A DNA stretch of 64,000 nt from Phycisphaeraceae bacterium (GCA_015200025.1 CP054186.1:434001-498000); one strand, 5' to 3'; positions 36,809 to 46,878 are shown, counted from the first letter of the stretch. Notes: generated by a model not told the origin, from the sequence alone. Translations and numbers: made by a program.

Positions 36809-37687
36809 TCAGTCGCCCTGGACCACCGCATCCCCCTCGGCGATGGCCGGCAGGTGGGACTCACCCCCCGCGTCCAGCCGCTTGGCCCACCATTCGACAT
36901 GCCCGGGTCGGGTCAGGTCGTAGCTCAAGGGCGTCACCGTGATGGTCCGGCGGAGCAAGTGCTCCACGTCGCTGTTGGGGTCGAGCCCCGTGAAGTCCAG
37001 CCCGTGCCCGGCCGGCCAGTAATACACCCGCCCCTCGGGGCTCACCCGTCGCTCATAATTGTCCACCAGCCCGTGGGTGTTCATCGGGCACACCCGCACC
37101 GGGGGCATCGGCCCGCCCGATTCGGTCACCGGGATATTGACCGTCAGACAGTCGTGCGACCGCAGCTGCCCCGAGCCAAGGATCCGCTCGACCACGCGCC
37201 TCCCCCGTGCCGCGGCCACGTCGAACCTCGTGGCGCCCCGCCCCAGGTGCAGGCTCACCGCGATCGACGGGATCCCCTGGAACGCCCCCTCCAGCGCCGC
37301 CGCCACCGTCCCCGAATAGATCACGTTGATCCCCACGTTCGCCCCCGCGTTCATCCCGCTGAGGATCAGGTCCGGACGAGAGCCCGCCCCGAAACGCTCG
37401 CCCCACAGCCGGTTCACCGCCAGTTTCACGCAGTCCGCCGGCCTGGCATCCACCGCCAGCCCCCGCATCCCGGGCTTGACCTGCACCTCCGACACCATCA
37501 GCGGCTTGTGGAACGTCACCCCGTGCCCCGTCGCGGATTGAACCGTCAGCGGCGCGACCACGAAAACCTCGGTCTGTGGCCCCGCGAGGGGACCCCCGTA
37601 CCTCGCCTCGGGATCGAGGATCGCGTCGAAGAGGGCGATGATCCCCGGGGCGGTGATCCCGTCGTCGTTGGTCAAGAGGATTCGCAT
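36809..37687 (-). CDS. surE: 5'/3'-nucleotidase SurE
   Basis: A 292-residue member of the SurE phosphatase family, which dephosphorylates nucleoside 5' and 3' monophosphates during starvation. The start MRILLTNDDGITAPG has the metal Asp pair at 8-9. VVAPLTVQSATGHGVTFHKPL and SGMNAGANVGINVIYSGTVAAALEG (near 112-136) are family-specific, including the Asn and Ser metal ligands. It sits between the TPR/alpha-CTD gene and the BNR protein, all minus, with gaps of 178 and 58 nt, so co-transcription is uncertain. Confidence 0.95.
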   Translation of the reverse strand: MRILLTNDDGITAPGIIALFDAILDPEARYGGPLAGPQTEVFVVAPLTVQSATGHGVTFHKPLMVSEVQVKPGMRGLAVDARPADCVKLAVNRLWGERFGAGSRPDLILSGMNAGANVGINVIYSGTVAAALEGAFQGIPSIAVSLHLGRGATRFDVAAARGRRVVERILGSGQLRSHDCLTVNIPVTESGGPMPPVRVCPMNTHGLVDNYERRVSPEGRVYYWPAGHGLDFTGLDPNSDVEHLLRRTITVTPLSYDLTRPGHVEWWAKRLDAGGESHLPAIAEGDAVVQGD

Positions 37688-37745
37688 GAGGCCTCAGCGT
37701 AGGCCCGGCCTGCGCCCGCCTGTCCCGCGAACCACGCGCCGCCGG

Positions 37746-40700
37746 TCACCGCTTCCACTCGGGCAGCCGGCCCGGGGTGTACGGGGCCCCCGCCGACTCG
37801 AGCCTCGATTCGATCCCCCGCAGGTCCGTCTCGATCAGCGCACGGACCGTCGACAGGACACGCTCGAAGGCGTCCGCGGCGTGCCCGTACTGCTCGACCT
37901 GCGCCGGCGTGGGGGGCTGCGTCGTGAACCGCGACCCGTACACCGCGAACCCCACCCGGTCGGAAATCGACGGGTCCCGGGGCTCAAACCGATTGTCCCG
38001 CGTCGAATCGCCCCGCAGCTCCGTCTGCACGTCCAGCAGCTTGAGCCGCAGCGATTCGAGGTCCGCCAGGATCGCGTGGTCCGCGCCGGGCGTCTCAAGG
38101 ACCGCCTTGCGGAGGAACGCCAGCCGGCCCTGCGCGTCGCCCACCACGCGGTTCACCCCGTCGAGCGCACGCTGGAGCTCCGCGGCCTTGCGCTCGAACT
38201 CGTGCTTCTTCGCCCGCGCCTCGCCCGTCGCGGCCCGCTCGGACTGGACCAGGTCCTCGACCCTGAACGGCTCGGGCCCCGCGAGGTCCGTCGTCACGCC
38301 GTCGACCGTCTGAGAGATCGTCGCGGTGTACGCCCCGGGGAGGGCCAGGACACCACGGTCCGAGGTGTCCCACGGCATGCGGGACGAGGCCGAGAGCGTG
38401 ACCGCGGTCGTCTCGGCATAGCGGAGATCCCACACGATCCGGTGCATCCCCTCCGAGCGTGACGCCGGCAGCCGGCGGACCACGTTCCCGCGGTCGTCGC
38501 GGATCGTCACAAAGACCTGAGGCTCGGCCTCGCGGTCCTCCGCCCGGAACTGGTCGATCGTCGGGTACGGCGCGTCGGGCTTCTTCTCGGCCTCGCGGCG
38601 CTTCTCCTTCAGCGTCTTGGGCTTGTCCCGCAGGTGATACGTGATCACCGCCCCCGCCGGCGGGTTCTTCGCCGCGTAGAGCGTCTGCCCCGCCCAGCCC
38701 TTCCCGTCACGCCCGCCCAGACGGCTCCGCTCCACGTACGCCAACGCCGTCTTGATCGGGAAAATCGCCGCCGGTCGACCCAGCATCTCCTCGCTCACCG
38801 CCCGCAGCGGGGTGTAATCGTCGAGGATGTAGATCCCACGCCCGAACGTCCCGATCACCAGGTCGTTCTCGCGGCGCTGGATCTCCAGGTCCCGCACGGC
38901 GATCGTCGGGAGCCCGGGGAGTTTCATCCACGCCTTCCCGCCGTCGAGCGTGACGAAGCACGCAAACTCGGTCCCCACGAACAGCAGGTCCGGGTTCACG
39001 TGGTCCTCCACCAGCGTGTGCACCGCGTGGCCCTTGGGCAGGTCCCCCGCGATCGAACGCCACGAACGCCCGCGGTCGTCGGACCTCAGCACGTACGGCG
39101 TGAAGTCCCCGTTCTTGTGGTTGTTGAAGCACGCGTACACCGTGTCGGCCTGGTGCCGCGAGGCGTCCAGGTCCGAGACGTACGTCGACTCGGGCACCAC
39201 GGGGAAGTTCTCGACCCGCCTCCACTTCGCCCCGCCGTCCTCCGTCACGTGCACCAGACCGTCGTCGGTCCCCACGTAGATCAGCCCCTCGACCCGCGGG
39301 CTCTCCGTCAGCGAGATGCTGTTCCCGTAGAGCGACGTCGACCGGTGCTTGGCCACCGCGTCCGGCGGCTGGATCCGCCCCATCACCTTCAACTGGTTGC
39401 GATCGATCCCCCGCGTCAGGTCGCCCGAGACCCGACGCCAGCTGTCCCCGCGGTCATCGGAGCGGTACAGGTAGTTCCCGGCGACGTAGAGCCGGCGCGG
39501 GGCGTGGGGAGAGATGATCAGCGGCGTGTCCCAGTTCCACTTGTTGGGCGCCTCGCCGGGCTTCTCCATCGGCTTGATATCCACCTCTTCCCCGGTCTTG
39601 CGGTCGTACCGCACGAGCCCCAGGTGCTGCGACTGGCTGTACACGATCGTCGGGTCCTCGGGGTCGATCGCCGGCTCGAACCCGTCCCCGAACGCCGTCA
39701 CGAACCAGTCCTCATTCGCGATGCCCATCCGCTCGGTCGTGCGGCTCGGGCCCCCGACGGTGTTGTTGTCCTGCGTCCCCCCGTACACGTAATAGAACGG
39801 GGTGGAGTTGTCCGCCGAGACGCGGTAGAACTGCTTGACCGGCAGGTTGGGCACGAACCGGTACGTCCCGCCCGAGTCGAACGTCTCGTACAGCCCACCG
39901 TCGGTCCCCAGGCGGTGGTGCGACGGGTCCTTCGGGTTGATCCACATCGCGTGGCAATCGACGTGGACCGCCCGCCCGTGCACGCTCTTCCACGTCGCCC
40001 CGCCGTCGTCGCTCATGTTCAGGAACGTGTCGAGGGAGTAGACCCGGTCCGGGTTCGTCGGGTGCGGGACCAGCTCGTTGTAATACTGCGGGCTCGACGA
40101 CATGTACCCGGAGCGCCTCTGCCACGTCTCCCCGCGGTCCGTCGAGCGGAAGATCCCCCCCGCGTCGCCCACGGACTCCACGATGGCGTACAGCACGTCG
40201 GGGTTGGCCGGGGAGATCGCCAGCCCGATCCGCCCCTTGTCCTCCGACGGGAGCCCGCTGGTCACCTTCCGCCACGAACGCCCCGCGTCGGTCGACTTGT
40301 AGATCGCCGACTCGGGCCCGCCGTTGATGAGCGTCCACACGTGCCGGCGACGCTGGTACGCGGTCGCGTACAGCACGTTGCGGTCCCTGGGGTCGAAGTG
40401 GACCTCGTTGAACCCGGTGTCGTCGGAGACGTGCAGGACGCGGGCCCACGTCGCGCCCCCGTCGGTGGTCTTGTACACCCCGCGGTCGCCCCCCGAACGC
40501 CACAGCGGGCCCATCGCCGCCACGTACACGGTGTTCGAGTCGCGAGGGTCGATCGAGATCATCCCGACGTGCTCGGACTGCCCGAGCCCCACGTTCGTGA
40601 ACGACTTGCCCGCGTCACGCGAGACGTACACCCCGTCGCCCCACCCCACCGACCGCTGGCTGTTGTTCTCGCCCGTCCCCACCCACACCACCGCGGGGTT

Positions 40701-41036
40701 CGACGGGTCGATCGCCACGCACCCGATCGAGTAGCTCCCGTACGCGTCAAAGACCGGGGCGAACGTCGTCCCACCGTCGGTCGTCTTCCACAGGTTCCCC
40801 GACGCGACCGCGACATAAAACTCCGAGTCGCTCCGAGGGCTGACCGCCAGGTCCCCGACCCGCCCGGACATGATCGCCGGCCCGATCGACCGCGGCGTCA
40901 GCGCCGAGAACAGCGACGCCTTGATCCTCGACTTGCCCGTGTCCACGGGCGACGCGACGTCCTGGGCCATGGCGGCCGGCGCGAACAACACCGCGGCGAA
41001 CACCGCACGGGCGACGATCCGGGCACGAATCCACAT
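37746..41036 (-). CDS. Secreted BNR/VPS10-type beta-propeller protein
   Basis: A 1096-residue exported protein. A signal peptide (FAPAAMAQ) is followed by about 700 residues of sortilin/BNR blades with repeated Asp-box motifs: SDxGxTW-like DGGTTFAPV, DAGKSFTNV, DGGATWARV, DAGRSWRKV, DRGETWQRR and DRGDSWRRV. The C-terminal 300 residues form a coiled-coil helical region (about 960-1050) after a beta domain. Such proteins occur in Planctomycetes and Bacteroidetes, often annotated as glycosyl hydrolase or sialidase-like, without proven activity. ATG 41036 has GGAGG at eight bases. It stands alone, with a 58-nt gap to surE. Confidence 0.85.
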   Translation of the reverse strand: MWIRARIVARAVFAAVLFAPAAMAQDVASPVDTGKSRIKASLFSALTPRSIGPAIMSGRVGDLAVSPRSDSEFYVAVASGNLWKTTDGGTTFAPVFDAYGSYSIGCVAIDPSNPAVVWVGTGENNSQRSVGWGDGVYVSRDAGKSFTNVGLGQSEHVGMISIDPRDSNTVYVAAMGPLWRSGGDRGVYKTTDGGATWARVLHVSDDTGFNEVHFDPRDRNVLYATAYQRRRHVWTLINGGPESAIYKSTDAGRSWRKVTSGLPSEDKGRIGLAISPANPDVLYAIVESVGDAGGIFRSTDRGETWQRRSGYMSSSPQYYNELVPHPTNPDRVYSLDTFLNMSDDGGATWKSVHGRAVHVDCHAMWINPKDPSHHRLGTDGGLYETFDSGGTYRFVPNLPVKQFYRVSADNSTPFYYVYGGTQDNNTVGGPSRTTERMGIANEDWFVTAFGDGFEPAIDPEDPTIVYSQSQHLGLVRYDRKTGEEVDIKPMEKPGEAPNKWNWDTPLIISPHAPRRLYVAGNYLYRSDDRGDSWRRVSGDLTRGIDRNQLKVMGRIQPPDAVAKHRSTSLYGNSISLTESPRVEGLIYVGTDDGLVHVTEDGGAKWRRVENFPVVPESTYVSDLDASRHQADTVYACFNNHKNGDFTPYVLRSDDRGRSWRSIAGDLPKGHAVHTLVEDHVNPDLLFVGTEFACFVTLDGGKAWMKLPGLPTIAVRDLEIQRRENDLVIGTFGRGIYILDDYTPLRAVSEEMLGRPAAIFPIKTALAYVERSRLGGRDGKGWAGQTLYAAKNPPAGAVITYHLRDKPKTLKEKRREAEKKPDAPYPTIDQFRAEDREAEPQVFVTIRDDRGNVVRRLPASRSEGMHRIVWDLRYAETTAVTLSASSRMPWDTSDRGVLALPGAYTATISQTVDGVTTDLAGPEPFRVEDLVQSERAATGEARAKKHEFERKAAELQRALDGVNRVVGDAQGRLAFLRKAVLETPGADHAILADLESLRLKLLDVQTELRGDSTRDNRFEPRDPSISDRVGFAVYGSRFTTQPPTPAQVEQYGHAADAFERVLSTVRALIETDLRGIESRLESAGAPYTPGRLPEWKR

Positions 41037-41138
41037 CTTCAAAGCCTCCGGTACCCCGGCGGGTCGCGCGGGGATCAGGTCCATCGGGGAGGCCCATGGT
41101 ACCGCAAGCCGCCGCCCGGCGGCGAACGCCGACGCGGC

Positions 41139-42560
41139 TCACTCGGCCCGGGGACGGACCACCACCGCCGAGGGGCGGGCGCTCGGGCCCGCGCGGGGGT
41201 CGATCACGCCGAGCGTCAGGTCCCGCCCGACGGACCACCCTTGCTCGAGCAACGCGACCGCCAGGTCCTTCAGATCAACCACCCGGGCCGTCCCCACCCC
41301 GGTGATCATCAGGCCCGGGGTCAGCCCCGCCCAATCCGCCGGCGAGCCCGGCACCACCCCGCGGATCGTGACCCCGCCCTCCCCGCGCCTCGCGTCGATC
41401 CCCAGCTGCATCACCAGCATCTGCCGGTGGAACTCGGGGTTGTCACCCACGATGGCCTCGGGCGGCATCTCGCCCAGGGTCACCTCCGCGTCGATGAACC
41501 GGTCGTCCCGCCACGCCCGAACACGCACCGCCTCGCCCGGGCGCGTCGAGCTCACGATCGCACGCAGGTTCGCGAACGTCGCCGTCGATTGCCCGTTGAT
41601 CGTGACGACGATGTCGCCCGCCGCCAGACCCCCCGCGTCGGCCGGACCGCCCGGGGTCACCCGCTCGACACGGATCCCGCTCCCCTTGAACTCCCCGCGG
41701 TGGCGGATCTGCTCGGTCTCCGAGAACCGCGGGAAACTCACGCCCAGGAAGCCCCGCGAGACCCGCCCCCGCGTGATCAGTTGGTCCACCACATACTCCA
41801 CCGCCGAGATCGGGATCGCGAACGAGATCCCCGCCGACTGACCCTCCGACCGCCGCCCCTGCTCGTCGCGCGCCGTCGCGATCGCCACGTTCATCCCCAC
41901 CACCCGCCCCATCGCGTCCGCCAGCGGCCCGCCCGAGTTGCCCGGGTTCACCGCCGCGTCCGTCTGGATCAGGTTCGAGAACCCGCCCATGTCGAGCGAG
42001 GGCCCCGCGATCCGCCCCAGCCCCGAAACGATCCCCTCCGACATGCTGAACTTGAACCCGAAGGGCGACCCGAACGCGAAGACCCGGTCCCCCTGCTGCG
42101 GGACCGCCGACGAGGCCCGCACCGCCGGCACCAACGAGCCCGTGTCGCTCACCCGGATCACCGCCACGTCGGTCAGAACATCAGCCCCCACCACCACCCC
42201 CGGCACGATCCGCCCGTCGAAGAACTGCACCCGGATCGCGCGGGCCCCGCGGACCACGTGCGCGTTGGTCACCACGTGCCCGCGCTCGTCGTACACCCAC
42301 CCCGAGCCCGACGACCCCATCGCCCCCTCGATCACCTCCACGTGCACCACCGATGGCTCGACCGCCGACGCGATCCGGCGCACCGCCGCGTCGAGCCGCG
42401 TCAGCAGATCGTCCTCCGCGAGCATCCCGCGCGCCAGTTCCACCCGACGCACCGTCTCGGCGTGGTCCAGCCGCCTCAGCACGCCCGGGACGACCCACCA
42501 CGCCGCCGCCGCGACGATCAGCAGCACCAGGGCCGGGCCCATCGCGACGAATCGACGCAT
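41139..42560 (-). CDS. Do/HtrA-type periplasmic serine protease
   Basis: A 473-residue membrane-anchored protease with an N-terminal hydrophobic helix (7-27). The trypsin-like triad is His101 (TNAHVV), Asp131 (LTDVAVI) and Ser209 (NPGNSGGP). Two PDZ domains follow, about 275-360 (GFLGVSFPRF, GGPADAGGLAAGDIVVTING) and 385-460 (GVVPGSPADWAGLTPG). Envelope protein quality control is the expected role. It is third in a probable operon after the CorC-like gene and panB, 21 nt past the panB stop. Why panB lies between two envelope genes is unclear. Confidence 0.93.
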   Translation of the reverse strand: MRRFVAMGPALVLLIVAAAAWWVVPGVLRRLDHAETVRRVELARGMLAEDDLLTRLDAAVRRIASAVEPSVVHVEVIEGAMGSSGSGWVYDERGHVVTNAHVVRGARAIRVQFFDGRIVPGVVVGADVLTDVAVIRVSDTGSLVPAVRASSAVPQQGDRVFAFGSPFGFKFSMSEGIVSGLGRIAGPSLDMGGFSNLIQTDAAVNPGNSGGPLADAMGRVVGMNVAIATARDEQGRRSEGQSAGISFAIPISAVEYVVDQLITRGRVSRGFLGVSFPRFSETEQIRHRGEFKGSGIRVERVTPGGPADAGGLAAGDIVVTINGQSTATFANLRAIVSSTRPGEAVRVRAWRDDRFIDAEVTLGEMPPEAIVGDNPEFHRQMLVMQLGIDARRGEGGVTIRGVVPGSPADWAGLTPGLMITGVGTARVVDLKDLAVALLEQGWSVGRDLTLGVIDPRAGPSARPSAVVVRPRAE

Positions 42561-42581
42561 CCGCGCACACTCCTCCCGGGC

Positions 42582-43430
42582 TCAGCCCTCGCCCGACGGG
42601 CGGGACTCGACGCCACCGCCCCGCATCGTGAACCGAACGCCCCCGACACGCCGCTGCGCGACCTGCTCGACCCACCGCGACGCCGCACGCTCGTACTCCG
42701 GGCCCAACCGCGCCACCGGCTCGGCAAACGCCGGGGGCGATTCGCTCATCCCCACCAGGTCCTGCAGCACCAGCACCTGCCCGTGGCACGACGGGCCCGC
42801 CCCGATCCCGATCACCGGGACCTTGGCCCCCGCCACCACCCGCGAGGCCACCTCCGGCGGCACCGCCTCCACCAGCAGCATCGCCGCCCCGGCTTCCTCC
42901 AACGCCCGCGCGTCCTCCTCGACCCGCGCCGCGTCCTGAGGCGTCCGCCCCGCCGACACGTACCCCGACGTCAGCGCCGCACGCTGCGGGCGGCTCCCCA
43001 CGTGCGCGCACACCGGGATCCCCGCACGCGTCATCCGCTCCACCAGCCCCGCCATCGACGCGTCCGCCTCGATCTTCACCACGTCCGCCAGCCCCTGCGT
43101 CAGGAACCGCCCCGCGTTCCGCACCCCCTCCGCCTCGTCCGCCTGGTACGACATGAACGGCATGTCCCCCATCACCACGCACGACGGCGCCCCACGCTTC
43201 ACCCCCGCCGTCAGCGCGATCAACACCTCCAGCGGCATGTCGATCGTCCGGTCGAACCCCAGCACCACCTCCGCCGCCGTGTCGCCCACCAGCAGCACGT
43301 GCACCCCGCCACGCGCCAGCCACCGCGCCGTCGTCGCGTCGTAGCACGTCAGGCACGCGAAGGGCTCCCCCGCCGCGGCCATGCGGCGCAGCGTGCGGAG
43401 CGTCACCGGCGTTGCAGCGTCTCGGCTCAC
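42582..43430 (-). CDS. panB: 3-methyl-2-oxobutanoate hydroxymethyltransferase PanB
   Basis: Makes ketopantoate from 2-oxoisovalerate and methylene-tetrahydrofolate, the first step of pantothenate and CoA synthesis. At 282 residues it has the usual length. Family segments present are MAAAGEPFACLTCYDATTARWL, LLVGDTAAEVVLGFDRTIDMPLEVL, VVMGDMPFMSY, VCAHVGSRPQ and VIGIGAGPSCHGQVLVLQDLVGM. The start is GTG at 43430, overlapping the upstream CorC-like stop as GTGA, so translation is coupled. Longer ORF starts upstream lie within that gene and were rejected. Confidence 0.95.
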   Translation of the reverse strand: MSRDAATPVTLRTLRRMAAAGEPFACLTCYDATTARWLARGGVHVLLVGDTAAEVVLGFDRTIDMPLEVLIALTAGVKRGAPSCVVMGDMPFMSYQADEAEGVRNAGRFLTQGLADVVKIEADASMAGLVERMTRAGIPVCAHVGSRPQRAALTSGYVSAGRTPQDAARVEEDARALEEAGAAMLLVEAVPPEVASRVVAGAKVPVIGIGAGPSCHGQVLVLQDLVGMSESPPAFAEPVARLGPEYERAASRWVEQVAQRRVGGVRFTMRGGGVESRPSGEG

Positions 43431-44734
43431 GTCCCCGATGGTAGGTTGACGGGCGAGGCGAGGATCTTGTCCACCCGCTTCCCGTCCATGTCCACCACCT
43501 CGAACCGCCACCCCTCCCACTCGACCGATTCCCCCGTCGTCGGGAGCCGCCCCAGGAGCGCCACCACCAGCCCCGCCGCCGTGTTGACCCCCGTGAGCCG
43601 GTCCTCCACGCCCCCCGGGAGCGACAACGCCGCCAGCACCTCATGCACCCCCACACGACCGTCCATCAGGTACGACCCGTCCTGACGCCGATGCACGCTG
43701 GGCGCCTCCTCCTCGCCCGCGCGGGACAGATCCCCCACGATCGCACCGACGATGTCGTTGAGCGTGATCAGCCCCTCCACCCCGCCGAACTCGTTCACCA
43801 CGAACGCCACGTGCGTCCGCGCCCGCTGGAACAGGTCCAGCACCCGCGTCACCGGCGTCGCCTCGGGCACGAACAGCGGCTTGTGCGCGATGTCCGCCGG
43901 CTTGAACCTCGCCCCCGCCAACAGCCCGTGCGCGATCAGGTCCTTGATGTGGATCACCCCCACCAGCCCGTCGATGTGCCCCTTGCACACCGGGAAGTGC
44001 GAGTACGGGTTGGTCCCCACGATCAGCCTCACCCGCTCGGGCGTCGCGTCCTCATCGATCCACACGATGTCCCCGCGGTGGATCATGAGCGACCCCACCC
44101 GGATGTCCCCCAGGCGGAACATCCGCTGGAAAATCCGGTGCTCCGTCGGGTCGAACACCCCCGTCGTCGCCGCCCTCGCCACCAACGCCTTCACGTCCTC
44201 CTCCGAGATGTCGTCCCCGGGACGTGACCTCACCCGAAGCACCCCCAGCACCAGGTCCGTCGACGCGCTCAGCAGCCGGATCGGCGCCGCCGCCACCGTC
44301 GACAGCACCGTCAGCGGCCTCGCGATCCGCGACGCCACCGCCTCCGGGTGCGCCAACGCCAGACGCTTGGGCACCAACTCCCCGAACACCAGCGTGAAGT
44401 ACGTGATCACCAGCGACACCAGCACCAGCGAGATCGTGCTCGAATGACGCTCCAGGATCTCCACCGACGCGATCGTCGGCTCCAGCCGCCCCGAGAGCGC
44501 CCGCTCCCCGATCGCCCCCGACAAAATCCCGATCAGCGTGATCCCCACCTGCACCGTCGAGAGGAACCGCGTCGGCTCCTTCGCCAGCCCCAGCGCGACC
44601 GACGCCCCACGGTTCCCTCGCATCGCCGCGTGCTGCAGACGCGACTGCCGCGACGTCATCACCGCCAGTTCCGACATCGCGAACACCGCGTTGAGCAGGA
44701 GCATCACCCCGAGCACGATGACAGCAAAGAGCAT
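43427..44734 (-). CDS. CorC/HlyC-type DUF21-CBS membrane protein
   Basis: A 435-residue hemolysin-like protein. An N-terminal DUF21 region has four hydrophobic segments (about 1-190), with SELAVMTSRQSRLQ and VFGELVPKRLAL. Two CBS domains follow (about 205-335: SEEDVKALVARAATTGVFD, IHRGDIVWIDEDATPERVR, YSHFPVCKGHIDGLVGVIHIKDLI, AFVVNEFGGVEGLITLNDI). A C-terminal CorC_HlyC (TerC-like) domain includes DGRVGVHEVLAAL. It is likely a magnesium or cobalt efflux-related membrane protein. The ATG at 44734 begins the first helix; longer starts fall in a G-rich tandem repeat. It overlaps panB by four bases. Confidence 0.9.
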   Translation of the reverse strand: MLFAVIVLGVMLLLNAVFAMSELAVMTSRQSRLQHAAMRGNRGASVALGLAKEPTRFLSTVQVGITLIGILSGAIGERALSGRLEPTIASVEILERHSSTISLVLVSLVITYFTLVFGELVPKRLALAHPEAVASRIARPLTVLSTVAAAPIRLLSASTDLVLGVLRVRSRPGDDISEEDVKALVARAATTGVFDPTEHRIFQRMFRLGDIRVGSLMIHRGDIVWIDEDATPERVRLIVGTNPYSHFPVCKGHIDGLVGVIHIKDLIAHGLLAGARFKPADIAHKPLFVPEATPVTRVLDLFQRARTHVAFVVNEFGGVEGLITLNDIVGAIVGDLSRAGEEEAPSVHRRQDGSYLMDGRVGVHEVLAALSLPGGVEDRLTGVNTAAGLVVALLGRLPTTGESVEWEGWRFEVVDMDGKRVDKILASPVNLPSGT

Positions 44735-44769
44735 GCCCCAATGATTGCACCCCCGCCACCCCCGCACCC

Positions 44770-44822
44770 CACCCCACTCCCCACCCCACTCCCCACCCCA
44801 CTCCCCACCCCACTCCCCACCC
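44770..44822. repeat. 12-bp C-rich tandem repeat
   Basis: Four consecutive perfect copies of CACCCCACTCCC (44770-44817) plus a partial copy. They lie in the 136-nt space between the prepilin-like stop and the CorC-like start. On the minus (transcribed) strand it reads GGGAGTGGGGTG, with repeated runs of three to four G. The G runs could form a quadruplex in the 5' leader of the CorC-like gene. Slippage-prone copy number is expected. Confidence 0.85.
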
Positions 44823-44870
44823 CGCCGACAGCCCCTGATCGCCCCGGGCCCGCCAGGCACGGGAAAGGCC

Positions 44871-45548
44871 TCAGGGCAGCGGCTCGCGCCAGGCCTCCGG
44901 CACGTCGGGGTACGACCGCGCCGACCCGTCGAACGCCACCCCCTGGATGAACCCACGCCCCGCGTGGAACCGCCCCACACGCTCGGCCAGGTGCGCCGTC
45001 AGCCGGAAATCAATCACGCTCGACGTCCGCGTCGGCGGCGGTGCGTCCGGCGTCGGGGGAGGCAGCGACGAATCGATCACCAGCACCCGCTCCCACGGCC
45101 GATCCACCAGGTCCATCCGGATATGGCTCGGACGACCGGGCACGTCGTACGAATCCGGGTCGCCGGGCAACCCCCCGTGCCCCGTCACGTTGATCCCGTA
45201 CGTCCGTTGCATCCCAGACCCGTAGTACGCCCGCACCGTCGGGCAGATCAGCGCCGACCGCGTGGTAAAGAGCTCGTTGGCCGTCGCCCCGCCCAGCCCC
45301 GACCCCGCCTGCACCACCAGCGCCCAGTTGGGCAGTTCCGTGTAGGGCTGCCCCAGGGCCGGCGAATACCCCCTCGACACGTCGGCGTACGCCCGGCACG
45401 CATCATGGATCCCGCGCAGGTTCGCCAGGCACACCGTCGCCCGACCGGACTCGCGCGCCGACGCCAACGCCGGGAGCAACAGACCGATAAGCAACGCCAC
45501 CACCGCGATGACCACGAGCAACTCGATGAGCGTGAAGCCTCGCCGCAC
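44871..45548 (-). CDS. Type IV prepilin-like (pseudopilin) protein
   Basis: A 225-residue protein starting with a prepilin peptidase site and hydrophobic helix: [22 protein letters not shown], with the conserved Phe1 and Glu5 after cleavage. The segment [24 protein letters not shown] continues the planctomycete N-methyl pilin pattern. The C-terminal part is a variable globular domain with [11 protein letters not shown] near the end. Planctomycete genomes encode dozens of such proteins, generally secreted or pseudopilin-like; their roles are unknown. The start is probably GTG at 45548 just before the cleavage site. No ribosome site is visible, and it is divergent from the next gene by 54 nt. 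Confidence 0.8.
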   Translation of the reverse strand: MRRGFTLIELLVVIAVVALLIGLLLPALASARESGRATVCLANLRGIHDACRAYADVSRGYSPALGQPYTELPNWALVVQAGSGLGGATANELFTTRSALICPTVRAYYGSGMQRTYGINVTGHGGLPGDPDSYDVPGRPSHIRMDLVDRPWERVLVIDSSLPPPTPDAPPPTRTSSVIDFRLTAHLAERVGRFHAGRGFIQGVAFDGSARSYPDVPEAWREPLP

Positions 45549-45602
45549 GAGGGATGGTATGGAATCTCGCCCGCGGAGCGCCGGCGTGCCGATCGTCTCC
45601 CC

Positions 45603-46832
45603 GTGCGCACCGCGTTCATCCTCATCGCGGCGTTCGTCACCCCTACCGGGGTCTCGACCCGGCCCGCCGACGTCCCGCCGCTCAAGGTCCGCGACGGTTA
45701 TCGCCTCACCGCCGCCGCGGGCGACCTCCCCGGCGCCTGGTTCCTCGAGTTCAGCGACGCCGGACGACTCTTCGTCGCGCGACCCTTCGCCGATCCGGTC
45801 TCGGGCCGGCCCCGCGACCCCGCCGGCGACATCGTCGTCCTCTGGGACCCCGACCCCGACGGCGTCTTCCGCCGGCGCGAGACCTTCCTCTGCGGACGCG
45901 AACGTCTCCACGGGCTCGCCTGGCACAAGGGCTGGCTCTACTACACTTACCCCGACGAGATCCGCCGCGCCCGAGACACCGACGGCGACGGGAAGGCCGA
46001 CGAGGACCAACGCGTCGTCGGGCCCGAATCCTTCCCCCTCGACAGCCACCGAGGCAACTGGTGGCGCAGCCTCCTCGTCACCGACGACGGCCTCCTCACC
46101 GCCATCGGCGACAGCGGCAACATCACCGACGAGCCCGCCAGCGAACGCCAACGCGTCTGGGCCTTCGATCCCAACGGCTCCAACAAGCGCCCCTTCGCCT
46201 CCGGCCTCCGCAGCACCGCCAAACTCCGGCTCCGCCCCGGCACCCGCGAGGTCTACGGCATCGACCTGCCCACCGACGGGTTCGGGCGGACGCTCGGCGA
46301 AGACCCCGCCTCGCCCGCCAAGGGTCAGCCCATCACCGACGAGAACCCCCCGGGCGAGCTCAACCTCCTCACCGAGGGCGGGTTCTACGGGCACCCCTTC
46401 CTCGCCGGCAACCGCGTCCCCAGGCCCGAGTACGCCGCCCGAAAGGACCTTGTCGAGATCGCCGCCCGCACCACCATCCCCGCCTGGAGTTTCCCCGCTC
46501 ACTGGCGCGGGTACGGGTTCACCTTCGTCGACCCCGAGATCAACCGCCGCGGGCGGGGGCTCCCCCAAGACCACGCCGGCGACCTCATCGCCGCCTTCCA
46601 CGGCTCGTGGAACCGCTCTACGCCCACCGGCGCCTGCCTCGCACGCGTCCTCTTCGACCCCCAGACCGGCAAGCCCTTCGGCATGCTCACCCTCGTCGAC
46701 GCGATGCCCGACGGCCGACGCCCGCTCGCACGCCCCGTCGATTGCGCCCAGGCCCCCGACGGCTCCATCGTCTTCAGCTGCGACCTCACCGGACGAATCT
46801 ACCGCCTCCGTTCGTCCGAACCCGTGCGGTAA
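45603..46832 (+). CDS. Secreted sorbosone/glucose dehydrogenase-like beta-propeller
   Basis: A 409-residue protein with a short hydrophobic N-terminus ([10 protein letters not shown]), probably exported. It has the L-sorbosone dehydrogenase-type beta-propeller pattern: [82 protein letters not shown] and [18 protein letters not shown]. Such enzymes use PQQ to oxidize sugars or aldehydes in the periplasm. It lacks a cytochrome domain, unlike the related protein at 31801. The start GTG 45603 is chosen because it precedes the signal segment. A histidine leader begins 46 nt after its stop. Confidence 0.78.
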   Translation: MRTAFILIAAFVTPTGVSTRPADVPPLKVRDGYRLTAAAGDLPGAWFLEFSDAGRLFVARPFADPVSGRPRDPAGDIVVLWDPDPDGVFRRRETFLCGRERLHGLAWHKGWLYYTYPDEIRRARDTDGDGKADEDQRVVGPESFPLDSHRGNWWRSLLVTDDGLLTAIGDSGNITDEPASERQRVWAFDPNGSNKRPFASGLRSTAKLRLRPGTREVYGIDLPTDGFGRTLGEDPASPAKGQPITDENPPGELNLLTEGGFYGHPFLAGNRVPRPEYAARKDLVEIAARTTIPAWSFPAHWRGYGFTFVDPEINRRGRGLPQDHAGDLIAAFHGSWNRSTPTGACLARVLFDPQTGKPFGMLTLVDAMPDGRRPLARPVDCAQAPDGSIVFSCDLTGRIYRLRSSEPVR

Positions 46833-46842
46833 GACCGCCGCT

Positions 46843-46870
46843 TGACTCAACGAGCGTGGCGTCCAAAACT
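46843..46870 (+). promoter_or_regulatory. Possible his operon promoter
   Basis: A TTGACT hexamer (46843-46848) matches five of six -35 consensus bases. A 16-nt spacer leads to AAAACT (46865-46870), a poor -10 match. Transcription would begin near 46877, two bases before the leader peptide ATG, making the leader nearly leaderless. No other promoter-like element lies between the upstream stop and the leader. Confidence 0.35.
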
Positions 46871-46878
46871 CTCCCAGC

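Noticed and set aside
42582..43520. Longer panB reading with 30 extra N-terminal residues
   Set aside because: The extension lies in the CorC-like gene; GTG at 43430 fits the family and the 4-nt overlap.
38634..43685. 1683-codon plus-strand ORF
   Set aside because: Runs antisense across the BNR protein, HtrA, panB and the CorC-like gene, is Arg/Pro/His-rich and has no domain; a GC-skew artefact.
44770..44822. Possible CRISPR array
   Set aside because: Direct repeats abut without spacers and there are no cas genes; a simple tandem repeat.
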